A stretch of DNA of 64,000 nt from CAXXOK01 sp963663285 (GCA_963663285.2 CAXXNI010000004.1:1-64000); one strand, 5' to 3'. Positions 25,864 through 34,128 are shown, counted from the stretch's first letter. Numbers and translations are program-made. Notes: generated from the letters alone by a model not told the origin.

Positions 25864-26352
25864 ATGGCGAATGGGAATCCGCAGGACGATAAGCAGGTAA
25901 AACAGCTTACCGGCCGCCAGCAGGGCTGGCAAATGGTGAAGTTCACCCTTTTTTCCGCGTCGGCGGGCATTATACAGGTATTATCCTTCACATTATTTAA
26001 CGAGGTATTCGCTTTCCCGTACTGGCTGGGGTACGGTATTGCGCTGGTTTTGAGCGTGCTGTGGAATTTTACGTTCAACCGCCGCTACACCTTCCGCAGT
26101 ATTGAAAACGTATCCAAAGCCATGTCGCTGGTGTTTTTGTACTATCTGGTGTTTACGCCGCTGTCCATTTTATGGGGCGATGCGCTGACCGGCGCGGGCT
26201 GGAACGAGTACCTTGTACTGGTGGGTACGATGCTGATCAACTTCGTTACCGAATACCTGTACCAGCGGTTTGTGGTGTACCGCTACACCATCGATACCAA
26301 TGAAGTAGCCAAACGCGCTGAAGAAAAAGAAGCGTGTATGCAGGAGAATTAA
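25864..26352 (+). CDS. GtrA-like membrane protein
   Basis: 162 residues from ATG 25864 (GAGGA 6 bases upstream); the frame is open further back but that part has no start signal. Four predicted membrane helices begin near WQMVKFTLFSASAG. LGYGIALVLSVLWNFTFNRR followed by YTFRS is the GtrA hallmark. GtrA-type proteins are thought to move lipid-linked sugars across the membrane for wall or surface polysaccharide modification. There is no glycosyltransferase next to it, so the partner is unknown. Composition returns to that of the host. Confidence 0.82.
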   Translation: MANGNPQDDKQVKQLTGRQQGWQMVKFTLFSASAGIIQVLSFTLFNEVFAFPYWLGYGIALVLSVLWNFTFNRRYTFRSIENVSKAMSLVFLYYLVFTPLSILWGDALTGAGWNEYLVLVGTMLINFVTEYLYQRFVVYRYTIDTNEVAKRAEEKEACMQEN

Positions 26353-26402
26353 ATTTTACCCCGGCGTTTGCCGGGCGGAGAGCCAAAGGAGCGTATGGGA
26401 AC

Positions 26403-26924
26403 ATGAAGAAGGTACCCCCGTTTATCATTCTGACCATTATTGCGCTGGGCGCGGCACTGCTGCTTGCGATGACCAATGCCGTCACCATCGGCCCGATTCA
26501 GGAAGCGTCGGCCAAGGCGGCGGATGAGGCGCGCCGGGCTGTAGTAGCCGATGCGGATACGTTTGTGGAAATGAACGTGGACGGTTCCGCGGATAGCCTG
26601 TACCAGGGGCTGAAGGACGGCGAAGTCGTCGGGTATGCCGCCACGGTAACCGTATCGGGCTACGGCGGACCTATCGAGCTGACTGTCGGGCTGGAAGCGG
26701 ACGGCACATTGACCGGGTTGAACGTGGGCGGCACCAAGTTTGCCGAGACGGCGGGCCTTGGCGCCAAGGCGAAGGAACCGGCATTTACCAGCCAGTTCAT
26801 CGGCATTACAGCGCCCGTGACCCTCAACCAGGATGTGGACGCCATCAGCGGCGCGACCATTACCAGCTCCGCTGTGGTACGGGGCGTGAACGCCGCGGCC
26901 GAAACGGTGGCAAGCCTGCAATAA
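26403..26924 (+). CDS. FMN-binding domain protein (RnfG/NqrC-like)
   Basis: 173 residues from ATG 26403. It has one N-terminal membrane helix (FIILTIIALGAALLLAMTNA) and an extracytoplasmic domain ending with DAISGATITSSAVVRGVN. The SGATxxS sequence is the site where RnfG and NqrC carry FMN covalently on a threonine. No other Rnf or Nqr subunit is nearby, so it may be a stand-alone extracellular electron carrier or pair with a distant complex. It starts 50 bases after the GtrA-like gene, on the same strand. Confidence 0.85.
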   Translation: MKKVPPFIILTIIALGAALLLAMTNAVTIGPIQEASAKAADEARRAVVADADTFVEMNVDGSADSLYQGLKDGEVVGYAATVTVSGYGGPIELTVGLEADGTLTGLNVGGTKFAETAGLGAKAKEPAFTSQFIGITAPVTLNQDVDAISGATITSSAVVRGVNAAAETVASLQ

Positions 26925-27071
26925 GGCAGGGCGGAAAAGAGAATATTTTGTGCAGAGCCGCGAAGCAACGCTTCGCGGCTCTGTTAGCGTAATCTTTTTT
27001 ACGAAACGGTGGCTTTGAGCGGAGAAAATGTATTTATCATACAGTTCTAATCACATTTTAATCGGCAGTTG

Positions 27072-27100
27072 ATGGTTTCTAAACGCCTGAATGCTATACT
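27072..27100 (+). promoter_or_regulatory. Possible promoter of the ABC-2 exporter operon
   Basis: TATACT at 27095 is preceded by TGC (extended -10). The -35 at 17-base spacing is poor (ATGGTT). The start codon is 34 bases further on. Confidence 0.5.
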
Positions 27101-27133
27101 AAGCAGGAAAGACCGGCATAAGGGAGGCACATT

Positions 27134-28048
27134 GTGGAAAATATCATTGAGGTCGCCGGACTGCGCAAGGCATATGGGCCGGTGCAGGCGGTGAATGGGT
27201 TGGATTTCTATGTGGAAAGCGGAAAGCTTTTCGCGTTTCTCGGCCCCAACGGGGCGGGAAAATCTACGACGATCGATATTCTGTGTACGCTTAGCCAGGC
27301 GGATGCGGGCGAAGTGGTGATCAACCGCCACCGCCTCGGTAGGGAGGATGCAGCCATCCGGGAAAGCATCGGCGTCGTGTTTCAAGACCATCTGCTCGAT
27401 CCGCTGCTGACGGTGGAGGAGAACATTCGCGTGCGCGGCAAGCTGTACCCCAAGGTGAACGGTTCGCTGAAAGCGTCCATGGAGCGTGCAGCCAAAGCCG
27501 CCGATGTGGAAGATTTTCTGCACCGCCCCTACGGTAAGCTTTCCGGCGGGCAGAAGCGCCGGGCGGATATTGCCCGCGCGCTGATCAACACGCCTGCCAT
27601 CCTGTTTCTGGATGAGCCAACGACCGGGCTGGACCCGCAAACCCGTAAAAGCGTGTGGGACAGCATTCGCACCTTGCAGCGGGAGGCGGGGCTGACCGTG
27701 TTTTTAACCACCCACTACATGGAGGAGGCTGCACAGGCCGATTACGTAGTGGTGATCGATAACGGACTGATCTCCGCCAAGGGCACGCCCGCCGACCTGA
27801 AGGAGCGCTACGCCAGCGATCAGCTGCGGCTGACGCCCAAGAACGCCGCGCAGCTGGCTGCGCTGCTTGCGGAAAAGCAGATCGACTTTTCGCAGGCGTC
27901 CGGGAGCCTGAACATTAAACTGGGCGCAACGATGGAGGCACTGCCGCTGCTGGACGCGGTGCGCGACCAGATTACCGGCTTTGAAGTACTCGGCGGCACA
28001 ATGGACGATGCGTTCATCGGCATTACGGGAAAGGAGATACGGCAGTGA
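27134..28048 (+). CDS. ABC transporter ATP-binding protein (DrrA-like)
   Basis: 304 residues starting at a GTG with GGGAGG upstream. Walker A GPNGAGKST at residues 37-45, signature LSGGQKRRADIARAL, Walker B LFLDEPTTGLDP, and the H-loop in LTTHYMEEA. The C-terminal 80 residues form the regulatory tail common in DrrA-type exporters. It pairs with the permease that overlaps its last four bases; drug or lipid export is likely but the substrate is unknown. Confidence 0.93.
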   Translation: MENIIEVAGLRKAYGPVQAVNGLDFYVESGKLFAFLGPNGAGKSTTIDILCTLSQADAGEVVINRHRLGREDAAIRESIGVVFQDHLLDPLLTVEENIRVRGKLYPKVNGSLKASMERAAKAADVEDFLHRPYGKLSGGQKRRADIARALINTPAILFLDEPTTGLDPQTRKSVWDSIRTLQREAGLTVFLTTHYMEEAAQADYVVVIDNGLISAKGTPADLKERYASDQLRLTPKNAAQLAALLAEKQIDFSQASGSLNIKLGATMEALPLLDAVRDQITGFEVLGGTMDDAFIGITGKEIRQ

Positions 28049-28902
28049 AAGCGTTGATTTCCCGCAATTTAAAGGTGTTTTTCCGGGACAAGGCATCGGT
28101 ATTTTTTTCGCTGATGGCGGTTATCATCATCTTTTTGATGTACCTGCTGTTTTTGGGTGATGTATGGATGAGCGATATGCCCAAAATAGACGGCGTAAAA
28201 GCGATGATGGACAGCTGGATTATGGCGGGCGTGCTGGCCGTAGCCTCGATGACGACCGTGCTGGGCGCTTTCGGCATTATGGTGGATGACCGGCACAACA
28301 AGATTGATAAGGATTTCAGCGCATCGCCCGTGAGCCGTGCCAAGCTTGTGGCCGGGTACGAGCTGGCTTCGTTTCTCATCGGCACCATTATGTCGCTGTT
28401 TGCGTTTGTATTGGCGGAGGCGTACATCGTCCTGCGGGGCGGGGCGCTGCTTACGCCGCTGGCCGCGCTGGAAGTGGTGGGGCTGATTCTGCTGTCCGCG
28501 CTTTGCAACACGGCGCTGCTGTCGTTCATCGTATCGTTTGTGAAAAGCCAGAATGCGTTTGGCACGCTCAGCAGCATTATCGGCACGCTGGTCGGCTTCC
28601 TCACGGGCATCTATCTGCCCATCGGTATGCTGCCCGCGGGTGTGCAGTTCGTGATTAAAATTTTCCCCGTATCCCACGCGGCACTGCTGATGCGGCAGGT
28701 GATGATGCGCGATTCCATGGCGCAGGTTTTCGGGCAGGCGCCGGACTTTTTAACGGCGGGCTTTCAAGAGCAAATGGGCGTGGTGTTCGCCTTCGGGGAT
28801 ACGGTGGTGCCGGCGTATGTAAGCCTGTTGGTGCTGGCGGGTACGATTGTACTGTTCTACCTGCTGTCCACATGGCGCTTTTCCACCAAGCGGAAAGCGT
28901 AG
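28045..28902 (+). CDS. ABC-2 type permease
   Basis: 285 residues with six predicted helices: one N-terminal (about residues 22-40), then a cluster between 60 and 205, and a final one near 260-280. It has the usual SRNLKVFFRDKASVFFSL N-terminal amphipathic start and the FPVSHAALLMRQVM segment of the ABC-2 family. Its ATG overlaps the stop of the ATPase gene. A strong terminator follows about 90 bases after the stop. Confidence 0.92.
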   Translation: MKALISRNLKVFFRDKASVFFSLMAVIIIFLMYLLFLGDVWMSDMPKIDGVKAMMDSWIMAGVLAVASMTTVLGAFGIMVDDRHNKIDKDFSASPVSRAKLVAGYELASFLIGTIMSLFAFVLAEAYIVLRGGALLTPLAALEVVGLILLSALCNTALLSFIVSFVKSQNAFGTLSSIIGTLVGFLTGIYLPIGMLPAGVQFVIKIFPVSHAALLMRQVMMRDSMAQVFGQAPDFLTAGFQEQMGVVFAFGDTVVPAYVSLLVLAGTIVLFYLLSTWRFSTKRKA

Positions 28903-28966
28903 GGAAAAGGGCAGGCAAAAACCGCCGGAAATAGGCTGAAAAAACCAGACGAGAAAGTTTTCCATG

Positions 28967-29160
28967 TTTTCCACAATCATGTGGAAAAAGCCGCAGGTGG
29001 ACGCCTGCGGCTTTTTCCGTTATTTTGAAATGAAATTTACTTGAAAAGTTAGCTTTGATAAGGGTTTGCGCGTCAGTGTAGATGGAACGGAGGTTGGCAA
29101 AAAGTTACATGGAACGAATGTGGAAAGCGATGGACAGGAAGAGTGTGGATTTGTGGAAAA
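28967..29160. other. Cluster of DnaA-box-like 9-mers between convergent genes
   Basis: Three exact TTTTCCACA sites (plus at 28967; minus at 28980 and 29152) and two near-matches on the minus strand (CTTTCCACA at 29119, AAATCCACA at 29144) occur in 194 bases. The first two form a perfect inverted pair with a four-base centre. The flanking genes converge here, so a promoter function is unlikely; a DnaA-titrating or origin-linked site is possible. Confidence 0.45.
28986..29017 (+). terminator. Terminator of the ABC-2 operon
   Basis: AAAAAGCCGCAGG-TGGACG-CCTGCGGCTTTTT is a perfect 13-pair stem with T-tract on both strands, so it could also work for leftward transcription. Confidence 0.9.
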
Positions 29161-29212
29161 AGAGAGCCGTTAGCCTATTTTGTTATGATGCTTAAAGGGT
29201 AATTGAAGGAAT

Positions 29213-30217
29213 TTATTCTATCGTGGAGTTGATGCGTTTTACTAATGCTTCTATAAGGTCGTCCTCTTTTTCCCATAGAATTGTATTTACTTGTTTCACA
29301 TCAAAATGACCATCTTTTGCAAAAGCTTCTTTTCTACACAGTTGAATCACTTCTTTTCCCAGTCCAAGTGCATACCCTGCTTCATAATATGCTCCGTTGT
29401 TACGTTTGGTTAAGTCTGCGACTACAAAGCGAGACTGTTGGATTTCGTATAACATTTCCGGTACGATTTGATGATTATGCTCAATCTCATCCATAATGCG
29501 GGGTTCATATCCAGCCGCCAAAATGGCTTTTCTTATAGATTCTCGAACTCCCTTCATATCCTCGGCAAAGGACATGGCAACAAAGACGGTTTTGCTATTT
29601 TTTGTGCTATTTTTCTGCAGTTCGTCAATTCTTTGCAAGCCGGCGGGTTTGAGCATAATTTTATTATCAATAGTAAAGTCAATGAAATCCTTCTTTACTA
29701 AATAGTTCGTCATAAATGTCGATTGTTCTTTACATTCCTGATCGCTTTTTGGAATTCCAATTTCTGAAAAACGGTTGATGAATAATGCGCTATATAGCTC
29801 TGCTTCTGTTAAACGAATGGCTTGCCCTAAATAATCCGTACGTTTCCTAAAACCAAGTAGAATCATATCAACTTTTTCTACAAAGCTTTTTGGAAACCAA
29901 TTATCTATGATTTCTTGGGTAACGTGGAAACACCAATAGTTGTTCTTTTTAACTTTTTCGAAATTCTTATTATCACCAATAAAATTGAAGAACCTTTTCT
30001 CATTTTGAGGCATTGGATTATCTAGTTTACCATTATAGTATAAATAGGAGGATAAAAATTGATGATTATGGAATTTACGAGGTAGATCATCAATATATAA
30101 AGTATCTATTTCAAAACGACCGCATGTCTCACATGCATAGAAGTCATGAAAAGGTTCCTCCACATCACTGCGATATGCTTCCCCACCACAAATAGGACAG
30201 TCTACCCTTTCGCCCAT
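29213..30217 (-). CDS. Zinc-ribbon protein with C-terminal nucleoside deoxyribosyltransferase/TIR-like domain
   Basis: 334 residues from ATG 30217, chosen because GGGAGG is 8 bases upstream; ATG 30223 is too close. A zinc-ribbon-like start has Cys7, Cys10, Cys29 and Cys32 (CPIC and CETC). The middle 170 residues are unfamiliar. The last 125 form an alpha/beta domain: TVFVAMSFAEDM (from residue 210), RIMDEIEHNHQI, FVVADLTKRNNGAYYEAGYA with Glu279, and GLGKEVIQLC. The ADLT...ExGYA...GK pattern resembles nucleoside deoxyribosyltransferases and related TIR-like enzymes that break N-glycosidic bonds, for which the glutamate would be catalytic. AT-rich and unlinked to neighbours. A role in nucleotide-based defence is inference. 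Confidence 0.68.
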   Translation of the reverse strand: MGERVDCPICGGEAYRSDVEEPFHDFYACETCGRFEIDTLYIDDLPRKFHNHQFLSSYLYYNGKLDNPMPQNEKRFFNFIGDNKNFEKVKKNNYWCFHVTQEIIDNWFPKSFVEKVDMILLGFRKRTDYLGQAIRLTEAELYSALFINRFSEIGIPKSDQECKEQSTFMTNYLVKKDFIDFTIDNKIMLKPAGLQRIDELQKNSTKNSKTVFVAMSFAEDMKGVRESIRKAILAAGYEPRIMDEIEHNHQIVPEMLYEIQQSRFVVADLTKRNNGAYYEAGYALGLGKEVIQLCRKEAFAKDGHFDVKQVNTILWEKEDDLIEALVKRINSTIE

Positions 30218-30256
30218 ATCCATACCCTCCCAATAATAGTAATAATAGTATATACG

Positions 30257-30290
30257 AAAAAAGGAGAAAGCAAAAGAATGCTTTCTCCCT
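30257..30290 (-). terminator. Terminator of metK
   Basis: On the minus strand GGAGAAAGCA and TGCTTTCTCC form a perfect 10-pair stem, followed by TTTTTT. It begins 16 bases after the metK stop. Confidence 0.85.
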
Positions 30291-30305
30291 TTATTCGTAT
30301 ATCGC

Positions 30306-31481
30306 TTACAGCAGCTTTTTCAGCGCTTCCACCTTGTCCGTCTTTTCCCATGGCAGATCCAGATCGGGGCGGCCGAAGTGGCCGTAAGCTGCAACCTGCC
30401 GGTAGATGGGGCGGCGCAGGTTCAGCGTGTGGATGATGCCCGACGGGCTAAGGTCAAAAACCTTTTGCACCTCGCGGCTTAATACCTCGTCGGTGAGCTT
30501 GCCGGTGCCGAAGGTATCCACCTGCACGCTTACGGGCTGGGCAACGCCGATGGCGTAGGCGACGGCGACTTCGCAGCGGTCGGCCAGCCCGGCGGCTACG
30601 ATGTTCTTGGCCACATAGCGTGCGGCGTAGCTGGCGGAGCGATCCACCTTGGTGGGGTCTTTGCCGCTGAACGCGCCGCCGCCGTGGTGGGCGTAACCGC
30701 CGTACGTATCCACGATGATCTTGCGCCCCGTAAGGCCGGTATCGCCGGTCGGGCCGCCGACCACAAAGCGTCCGGTGGGATTAACGTATATTTTCGTTTC
30801 GGGGGTCATCAGCTCGGCGGGAATCACCTTGCGGATGATGATGTTTTCAATCGCCTCGCGGATTTCGCCCTGCGTAACCAGCGCGTCGTGCTGGGTGGAG
30901 ATAACCACGGTATCCACGGCGACGGGTTTGCCGTCCTCATAAGCGACGGTCACCTGACTTTTGCCGTCCGGCCGCAGCCACGGCAATGTGCCGCTTTTAC
31001 GCACTTCGCTCAAGCGCTGGGTGAGGCGGTGCGCAAGGCTGATGGGCAGGGGCATCAACTCTGGGGTTTCGTTGCAGGCATAGCCGAACATCATGCCCTG
31101 ATCGCCCGCGCCGAGGTTGCTGCTGGGCAGCTGATCGGTATCGCGGGTTTCCAGCGCGCGGTCTACGCCCTGAGCAATATCCGGGCTTTGGGCGTGCACG
31201 GCGACCAGCACGGCGCAGCTGTTGCCGTCAAAACCCAGGTCGCTGGAGGTATAGCCGATGTCCAGCACGACCTTGCGGGCAATATCGTCAATGGCGACAT
31301 AAGCGCTGGTGGTAATCTCCCCCATCACCTGCACAAGGCCGGTGGTGGCGCAGGTTTCGCAGGCGACGCGGGCGTCCGGGTCGTCGGTGAGAATCGCGTC
31401 CAGCACAGCATCGCTGATCTGGTCGCACAGCTTGTCGGGGTGTCCTTCGGTAACGGATTCGGATGTGAAAACGGTTCGCAT
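30306..31481 (-). CDS. metK: S-adenosylmethionine synthetase
   Basis: 391 residues, the usual length. It makes SAM from methionine and ATP. The opening FTSESVTEGHPDKLCDQISD and the glycine-rich GAGDQGMMFGYA are signature sequences; GGAFSGKDPTKVDRSA marks the third part of the active site. The leader contains a SAM-I riboswitch, so expression should fall when SAM is plentiful. Its ribosome site is AGGAGG upstream of ATG 31481. Confidence 0.97.
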   Translation of the reverse strand: MRTVFTSESVTEGHPDKLCDQISDAVLDAILTDDPDARVACETCATTGLVQVMGEITTSAYVAIDDIARKVVLDIGYTSSDLGFDGNSCAVLVAVHAQSPDIAQGVDRALETRDTDQLPSSNLGAGDQGMMFGYACNETPELMPLPISLAHRLTQRLSEVRKSGTLPWLRPDGKSQVTVAYEDGKPVAVDTVVISTQHDALVTQGEIREAIENIIIRKVIPAELMTPETKIYVNPTGRFVVGGPTGDTGLTGRKIIVDTYGGYAHHGGGAFSGKDPTKVDRSASYAARYVAKNIVAAGLADRCEVAVAYAIGVAQPVSVQVDTFGTGKLTDEVLSREVQKVFDLSPSGIIHTLNLRRPIYRQVAAYGHFGRPDLDLPWEKTDKVEALKKLL

Positions 31482-31556
31482 GGTTTGCCTCCTTATGGTC
31501 GGACAACCGCAGGAAAATGTTGTTCACCGCCGGATTGCGGCGGGTTGCAGGCACGC

Positions 31557-31709
31557 AATAAAACGCGCCTGCGGGCATTGCAGGCGCGAGAGGTATCTAT
31601 ATCTACCCTTATCTGCCAGCGCTGCCGCGCTGCGGGATTTGCCACCTTTCGACTGAACGAAGGTTGGCGGGTGTCATCGGGCCCGTCCCTCAACCACTCT
31701 TTATAAGGT
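31557..31709 (-). ncRNA. SAM-I (S-box) riboswitch with terminator, upstream of metK
   Basis: Read on the minus strand from 31709: P1 arm CCTTAT, then AAAGAGTGGTTGAGGGAC, GGCCCGATGACACCCG-CCAACC, GAAAGGTGGCAAATCCCGCA, and the closing P1 arm ATAAGG ending near 31605. These are the conserved SAM-I blocks (AAGAG, GAGGGA, GGCCC...GAUGA, the kink-turn and GGUGCCAAUUCC-like segment). It is followed by an intrinsic terminator, CGCGCCTGC-N7-GCAGGCGCG and TTTT (plus 31557-31588). SAM binding would favour the terminator. Confidence 0.93.
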
Positions 31710-31727
31710 ATTCGGTTGTCGGCTACA

Positions 31728-31756
31728 ACAATAGCAGAAATTTACGGATTTGGCAA
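31728..31756 (-). promoter_or_regulatory. metK promoter
   Basis: On the minus strand TTGCCA (plus 31751-31756) and TATTGT (plus 31728-31733) with a 17-base spacer and TGC before the -10, about 20 bases upstream of the riboswitch. Confidence 0.68.
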
Positions 31757-31784
31757 GGGGACAAAGTATACTCTTTTGTCTCCA

Positions 31785-32041
31785 GTCCGCTGAAAAGGCA
31801 CGCGCCTGCTTTGTCAGCTGCGCATTTCCCCGCCGGTCACGTACGTCTGTGTACGCTCCCGGCGAAGAAAGGCTTGCTTTCGCGCATCCGGCACCTTTTG
31901 AACGGACTGGAAAGCAGCGCCGAAAAGGCACGCGTCTGCTTTGTCAGCTGCACCTTTCCCCGCCGGTCACGTACGTCCGCGTACGCTCCCGGCGAAGAAA
32001 GGCTTGCTTTCGCGCATCCGGCAACTTTGAACGGGCTGGGA
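31785..32041. repeat. Tandem duplication of a 130-base unit upstream of metK
   Basis: Two copies, with GAAAAGGCACGCG at 31792 and 31922. They share TGCTTTGTCAGCTGC, TTTCCCCGCCGGTCACGTAC, CTCCCGGCGAAGAAAGGCTT and GCATCCGGCA, and end with GAACGG(A/G)CTGG. Inside each, CGCCGG and CCGGCG can pair across a CGTACG-type centre. No shared reading frame looks coding. Confidence 0.82.
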
Positions 32042-32067
32042 TTGATTGGTTGAGGGAATGGAATTTT

Positions 32068-32099
32068 TCAAAAAAACACGGCCGGATTTCTCCGGCCGC
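32068..32099 (-). terminator. Intrinsic terminator downstream of the yebC-like gene
   Basis: On the minus strand GGCCGGA-GAAA-TCCGGCC is followed by GTGTTTTTTT. It lies about 195 bases past the yebC stop, with a family-1 repeat between. Confidence 0.7.
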
Positions 32100-32109
32100 G
32101 ATAAAAACA

Positions 32110-32285
32110 TATGTATCTATCTGGGGGCAACCAGCTTGCCATATAATCCTCAACATCCGGCCAAGCCAATCACCATGGAAACCAATCCATGGCATCCTCT
32201 TGTCCGCGTGGTAACGCGGGCAAAGACGGGTCAAGGGATTGTATCCCTTGCGGGGTTTGGGGCAGCGCCCCAAATAACGTCCCCC
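32110..32285 (+). repeat. Hairpin-rich dispersed repeat, family 1, copy next to yebC
   Basis: Has CATCCGGCCAAGCCAA, then CCGCG-TGGTAA-CGCGG, GGGTCAAGGGATTGTATCCC and GGGGCAGCGCCCC. The second and third hairpins differ in sequence from other copies but keep pairing. It ends a few bases from the yebC stop codon. Confidence 0.8.
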
Positions 32286-32292
32286 CGTCCTC

Positions 32293-33036
32293 TTACTCTT
32301 CTTCCGGCTCTTCGGGGAGGTTGGCGTTGTGCCACACGTTTTGCACGTCGTCGTTATCTTCGAGCATATCCAGCAGATTCAGGATCTTGTCGAGGTTGTC
32401 GGCGGAGGGGTCAACGGTGGTCTGCGGAATCATCTGCACTTCGGCGCTGATAAATTCCAGCCCGGCGGTCTCCAGCTTTTCGCGCACGGCGGAAAACTCG
32501 GTGGGATCGGTGGTGACTTCAAAGGCGTCGTCGAGCACCTGCATGTCTTCTGCGCCCGCGTCCAGCGCGGTCATCATCATCTCGTCCTCGTCCATTTCGG
32601 CGGTACGTTCGATGACGATCATGCCCTTCTTATCAAACATAAAGGATACGGAGCCGTTCACGCCCAGCGAGCCGTCGTTTTTGGCAAAGCAATGGCGGAC
32701 ATCGCTTGCGGTGCGGTTGCGGTTGTCGCTGATGCACTCCACGATTACGGCGACGCCGTCGGGGGCGTAACCTTCGTAGGTGATTTCGGTATATTCCACA
32801 TTGCCCAGCTCGCCGGCGGCCTTTTTAATAGACCGGGAGATGTTGTCGTTGGGCATGTTGTTGCTCTTCGCTTTGGCGATTACATCGCGCAGTTTGCTGT
32901 TGCTTTCCGGGTTGCTGCCGCCTTCGCGTACCGCGATGGCGATTTCACGCCCGATTTTGGTAAATATCTTGCCGCGAATCGCGTCGGTTTTGCCTTTTTT
33001 AATTTTGATATTCGCCCATTTGCTATGTCCGGACAT
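32293..33036 (-). CDS. YebC/PmpR-family protein
   Basis: 247 residues matching the family throughout: MSGHSKWANIKIKKGKTDAI at the start, FTKIGREIAIAVREGG, SNNMPNDNISRSIKKAAGE, and EITYEGYAPDGVAVIVECI. Members are either DNA-binding regulators or, for one branch, factors that relieve ribosome stalling; the sequence alone does not settle which applies. In many bacteria the gene is next to ruvC, which is not seen here. A consensus promoter lies 65 bases upstream and the 3' end abuts a family-1 repeat. Confidence 0.94.
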   Translation of the reverse strand: MSGHSKWANIKIKKGKTDAIRGKIFTKIGREIAIAVREGGSNPESNSKLRDVIAKAKSNNMPNDNISRSIKKAAGELGNVEYTEITYEGYAPDGVAVIVECISDNRNRTASDVRHCFAKNDGSLGVNGSVSFMFDKKGMIVIERTAEMDEDEMMMTALDAGAEDMQVLDDAFEVTTDPTEFSAVREKLETAGLEFISAEVQMIPQTTVDPSADNLDKILNLLDMLEDNDDVQNVWHNANLPEEPEEE

Positions 33037-33100
33037 CGTATCAGCCTTTCTTGCCTGTTGTGCGCCCAGCGGCGCAATAGAAATATGCCAGCAACAATAA

Positions 33101-33129
33101 AGTATAGCATGGTTTCAACCATCGGTCAA
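33101..33129 (-). promoter_or_regulatory. Promoter of the yebC-like gene
   Basis: On the minus strand TTGACC (plus 33124-33129) and TATACT (plus 33101-33106) with 17-base spacing and TGC before the -10. Confidence 0.75.
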
Positions 33130-33196
33130 CGCCGGAGCGGGGATGCGCGCAGTAGGGCGGTATGACGGAAAGGGAGAGGTAGGCAGGCAGCGTTAA

Positions 33197-33225
33197 TTGC
33201 TGCACCCGAAAAAGCGTGCTAGAAT
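33197..33225 (+). promoter_or_regulatory. Promoter of the Nmad3-like gene
   Basis: TTGCTG (33197) and TAGAAT (33220) with 17-base spacing and TGC before the -10; the start codon is 28 bases further on. Confidence 0.68.
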
Positions 33226-33252
33226 AAGGCAAGCTGTAATGGGGGGCGCACA

Positions 33253-34062
33253 ATGAAGGTAATTTTAAGCCGTAAAGGCTTTGACGGTTCCAATGGCGGA
33301 ACCGCCAGCCCAATCCTGCCCGATCACACCATGCTGTCCCTGCCGATTCCAAGCAGGGACAGCGATACATATGGCGATTTGCAATATAACGGAAAACCAT
33401 ACTCTGCTATATTGCGCGATTTAAACCCGCGGAAAGCCTATGGAAACTGCCATATCGACCCGGATCTGGATGCGTCCAGAAGAGCCCGGAGTATAGAAAG
33501 CTGGGCTCCGGGGTTTGGCCAAATTGGCGCGGCACAATCGCATTTGATGCGGAACGTGAAAATTTCCGAGGGGGATTTGTTCCTTTTCTTTGGCAATTTT
33601 CATTTTGTGGATATTGTGGATGGGCAGTATGCCTACGTTAAAACAAGCGGCGATTATTATCACAATCACGATATTCAGGCGATATGGGGATACCTGCAGG
33701 TTGATCAAATCCTGAACGATGCAGAAAAAATCAAACCGTTCTACTGGCACCCCCATGCTTGCGCCGAACGGTTGAGCCGCAGTACCAATACGCTGTTTAC
33801 CGCCAAACGGAGGCTCACGTTTGCCCCGGATGTGCCGGGCTGCGCGTGTTTACCCTATGCGGAAAAACGGGTGCTGACGGCGAAGGGAGCGAATAAAGCC
33901 ACGTGGAAAGAAAATCCGGTTTACATGCCGGATGCGATTATTGGCAGCCGTAAGAACAGCGCGGCGGGAAAAGGGGTATACTATGCCGGCATCTGGCAGG
34001 AGCTGGGGCTTGTAGAATGCAAAGAGGCAGAGAACTGGGCTATGGAGCTGCTGCGTGATTAA
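33253..34062 (+). CDS. Nmad3-like protein (nucleotide modification associated domain)
   Basis: 269 residues. MKVILSRKGFDGSNGGTASP at the start, followed by ILPDHTMLSLPIP, and CHIDPDLD and FFGNFHFVD further in, are the pattern I associate with the Nmad3 family, first described next to genes for hypermodified DNA bases in phages and mobile elements. The biochemical role of the family is not established; it has been suggested to act on modified nucleotides. Here it stands alone with its own promoter, no phage genes are around it, and its composition is only slightly poorer in GC than the neighbours. Its ribosome site is GGGGGG. Confidence 0.65.
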   Translation: MKVILSRKGFDGSNGGTASPILPDHTMLSLPIPSRDSDTYGDLQYNGKPYSAILRDLNPRKAYGNCHIDPDLDASRRARSIESWAPGFGQIGAAQSHLMRNVKISEGDLFLFFGNFHFVDIVDGQYAYVKTSGDYYHNHDIQAIWGYLQVDQILNDAEKIKPFYWHPHACAERLSRSTNTLFTAKRRLTFAPDVPGCACLPYAEKRVLTAKGANKATWKENPVYMPDAIIGSRKNSAAGKGVYYAGIWQELGLVECKEAENWAMELLRD

Positions 34063-34128
34063 AATGCGGCGTTGTAATTTGCGCCGCCCTGCATGAAATA
34101 CCCTTTTATACACGGAAATAGACATATA

